Shown: one piece after another, positions 63,372 to 64,000 of the stretch
Layout of the letters: each line of letters opens with the position of its first letter
Numbering within the stretch: position 1 is the stretch's first letter
From: Herminiimonas sp.
Lineage (GTDB): Bacteria; Pseudomonadota; Gammaproteobacteria; Burkholderiales; Burkholderiaceae
Length of the DNA: 64,000 nucleotides
NCBI RefSeq assembly: GCF_030655415.1
Contig: NZ_JAURVN010000006.1
Location: forward strand, 123,169-187,168
Reading direction: 5' to 3'
Notes under the pieces: generated by a model
Databases searched by the model: none
What the model was told of the DNA's origin: nothing
Seen by the model: the letters and a program-made list of their open reading frames with translations, nothing else
Made by a program: the position numbers and the translations under genes

Positions 63372-63400
63372 TTGACAAGGGAAGTCGACTCCCCTATAGT
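63372..63400 (+). promoter_or_regulatory. Near-consensus sigma-70 promoter for the tRNA-tuf operon
   Basis: TTGACA at 63372-63377 and TATAGT at 63395-63400 are separated by 17 bases. Transcription would begin a few bases before tRNA-Tyr at 63415. Confidence 0.85.
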
Positions 63401-63414
63401 TTGGGGTTCCCCGC

Positions 63415-63500
<86 letters not shown>

Positions 63501-63560
63501 AGTTTCTTGGGAAGCTTATTAAGTTAGGCAAGTAGTGGTAGCGAAGATTAGGTGACCCTC

Positions 63561-63634
63561 GCGGGTGTAGCTCAATGGTAGAGCTGAAGCCTTCCTAGCT
63601 TTTGACGCGGGTTCGAGTCCCTTCACCCGCTCCA
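63561..63634 (+). tRNA. tRNA-Gly (TCC)
   Basis: 74 nt, acceptor GCGGGTG/CACCCGC, D-arm GCTCAATGGTAGAGC, anticodon TCC at 63593-63595, GGGTTCGAGTCCC T-arm, discriminator T and encoded CCA. Confidence 0.95.
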
Positions 63635-63691
63635 GTTTAAAGGTTGGACGTGCCAGATTGCATAGTTTGCGGGGCATAGGACGGCTAGTTT

Positions 63692-63766
<75 letters not shown>

Positions 63767-63862
63767 AAGAATTTAGTAGTTTCAGTTTTATCTGTATTAA
63801 AAATCAGCAAGTCGGTCGGGCGCGTGCCTGAACATTCTCATCAAAATTGTTAGGAGTTCAAA

Positions 63863-64000
63863 ATGGCAAAAGGCAAATTCGAGCGGACCAAGCCGCACGT
63901 CAACGTCGGCACGATTGGTCACGTCGATCACGGCAAGACCACACTGACAGCAGCGATTGCGACAGTATTGTCGAAAAAATTTGGTGGCGAAGCAAAAGCG
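63863..64000 (+). CDS. tuf: Translation elongation factor Tu, N-terminal part
   Basis: 46 codons before the window ends. The frame starts [20 protein letters not shown] and continues with the P-loop [14 protein letters not shown], the classical EF-Tu N-terminus. An AGGAG site lies 7 bases upstream. The order tRNA-Tyr, tRNA-Gly, tRNA-Thr, tuf is the conserved bacterial arrangement; the missing part lies beyond the right edge. Confidence 0.98.
   Translation, partial: MAKGKFERTKPHVNVGTIGHVDHGKTTLTAAIATVLSKKFGGEAKA

Overview
The window looks like a piece of chromosome from a betaproteobacterium of the Oxalobacteraceae (Herminiimonas / Janthinobacterium sp. Marseille type). This is inferred from the Burkholderiales-type gene content, the OxlT-like oxalate/formate-family carrier, the moderate GC content and the tRNA-Tyr/Gly/Thr-tuf arrangement at the right end. 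No search was run. It is mostly ordinary chromosome: no insertion sequence, prophage, integrase, CRISPR array, rRNA or replication origin was seen.

Layout. 0-8.4 kb: a MacA-MacB-outer-membrane-factor exporter, a DUF2242 lipoprotein, a TonB-dependent siderophore receptor behind a likely Fur box, and a chemoreceptor with an unusual leader. 8.8-16.8 kb: gpmA, a GFA/CENP-V zinc protein, a protein with a TonB-like N-terminus, a SET-domain methyltransferase, an OxlT-like carrier behind about 0.8 kb of non-coding DNA, and a PAS-PAS-PAS-GGDEF-EAL protein. 16.8-21.8 kb: a tautomerase, an SDR/LysR pair, a histidine kinase, a class A acid phosphatase and sodC.

21.9-24.4 kb is the most accessory-looking block. 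It is AT-richer than its surroundings and holds a translation-coupled trio: a PIN-GNAT-PUA-like fusion, an ASCH-domain protein and a P-loop ATPase/kinase. It resembles a toxin/RNA-targeting or defence cassette whose function I cannot name. 24.5-36.9 kb: a DEAD-box helicase with two DbpA-type RNA-binding domains, a hexapeptide acetyltransferase, small proteins, a double-thioredoxin protein, a run of small redox enzymes beside a MocR regulator, and an MFS/AraC divergent pair.

37.2-43.2 kb is a cyclic-nucleotide signalling cluster: a CHASE2 class III cyclase, an OmpA-like lipoprotein, a FecR-like protein, a GAF-HD-GYP phosphodiesterase, and a protein with the metal-binding motifs of class I (animal-type) cyclic-nucleotide phosphodiesterases. 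With the two diguanylate cyclase proteins at 14.3 and 58.4 kb, the window is rich in second-messenger enzymes. 43.3-56.5 kb carries housekeeping genes: glmS, glmU, a folate/pterin operon (pteridine-reductase-like SDR, folB) running into ttcA, a MidA-like methyltransferase, two tandem DUF2905 proteins and a CNNM/CorC-type membrane protein. A perfect 42-bp palindrome sits beside the end of ttcA.

56.7-64 kb: an EmrB/QacA-type exporter, a membrane GGDEF protein, a REC-TPR protein, an ArsC-like thiol reductase, a class I glutamine-amidotransferase-like hydrolase, then tRNA-Tyr, tRNA-Gly, tRNA-Thr and the start of tuf behind a near-consensus sigma-70 promoter.
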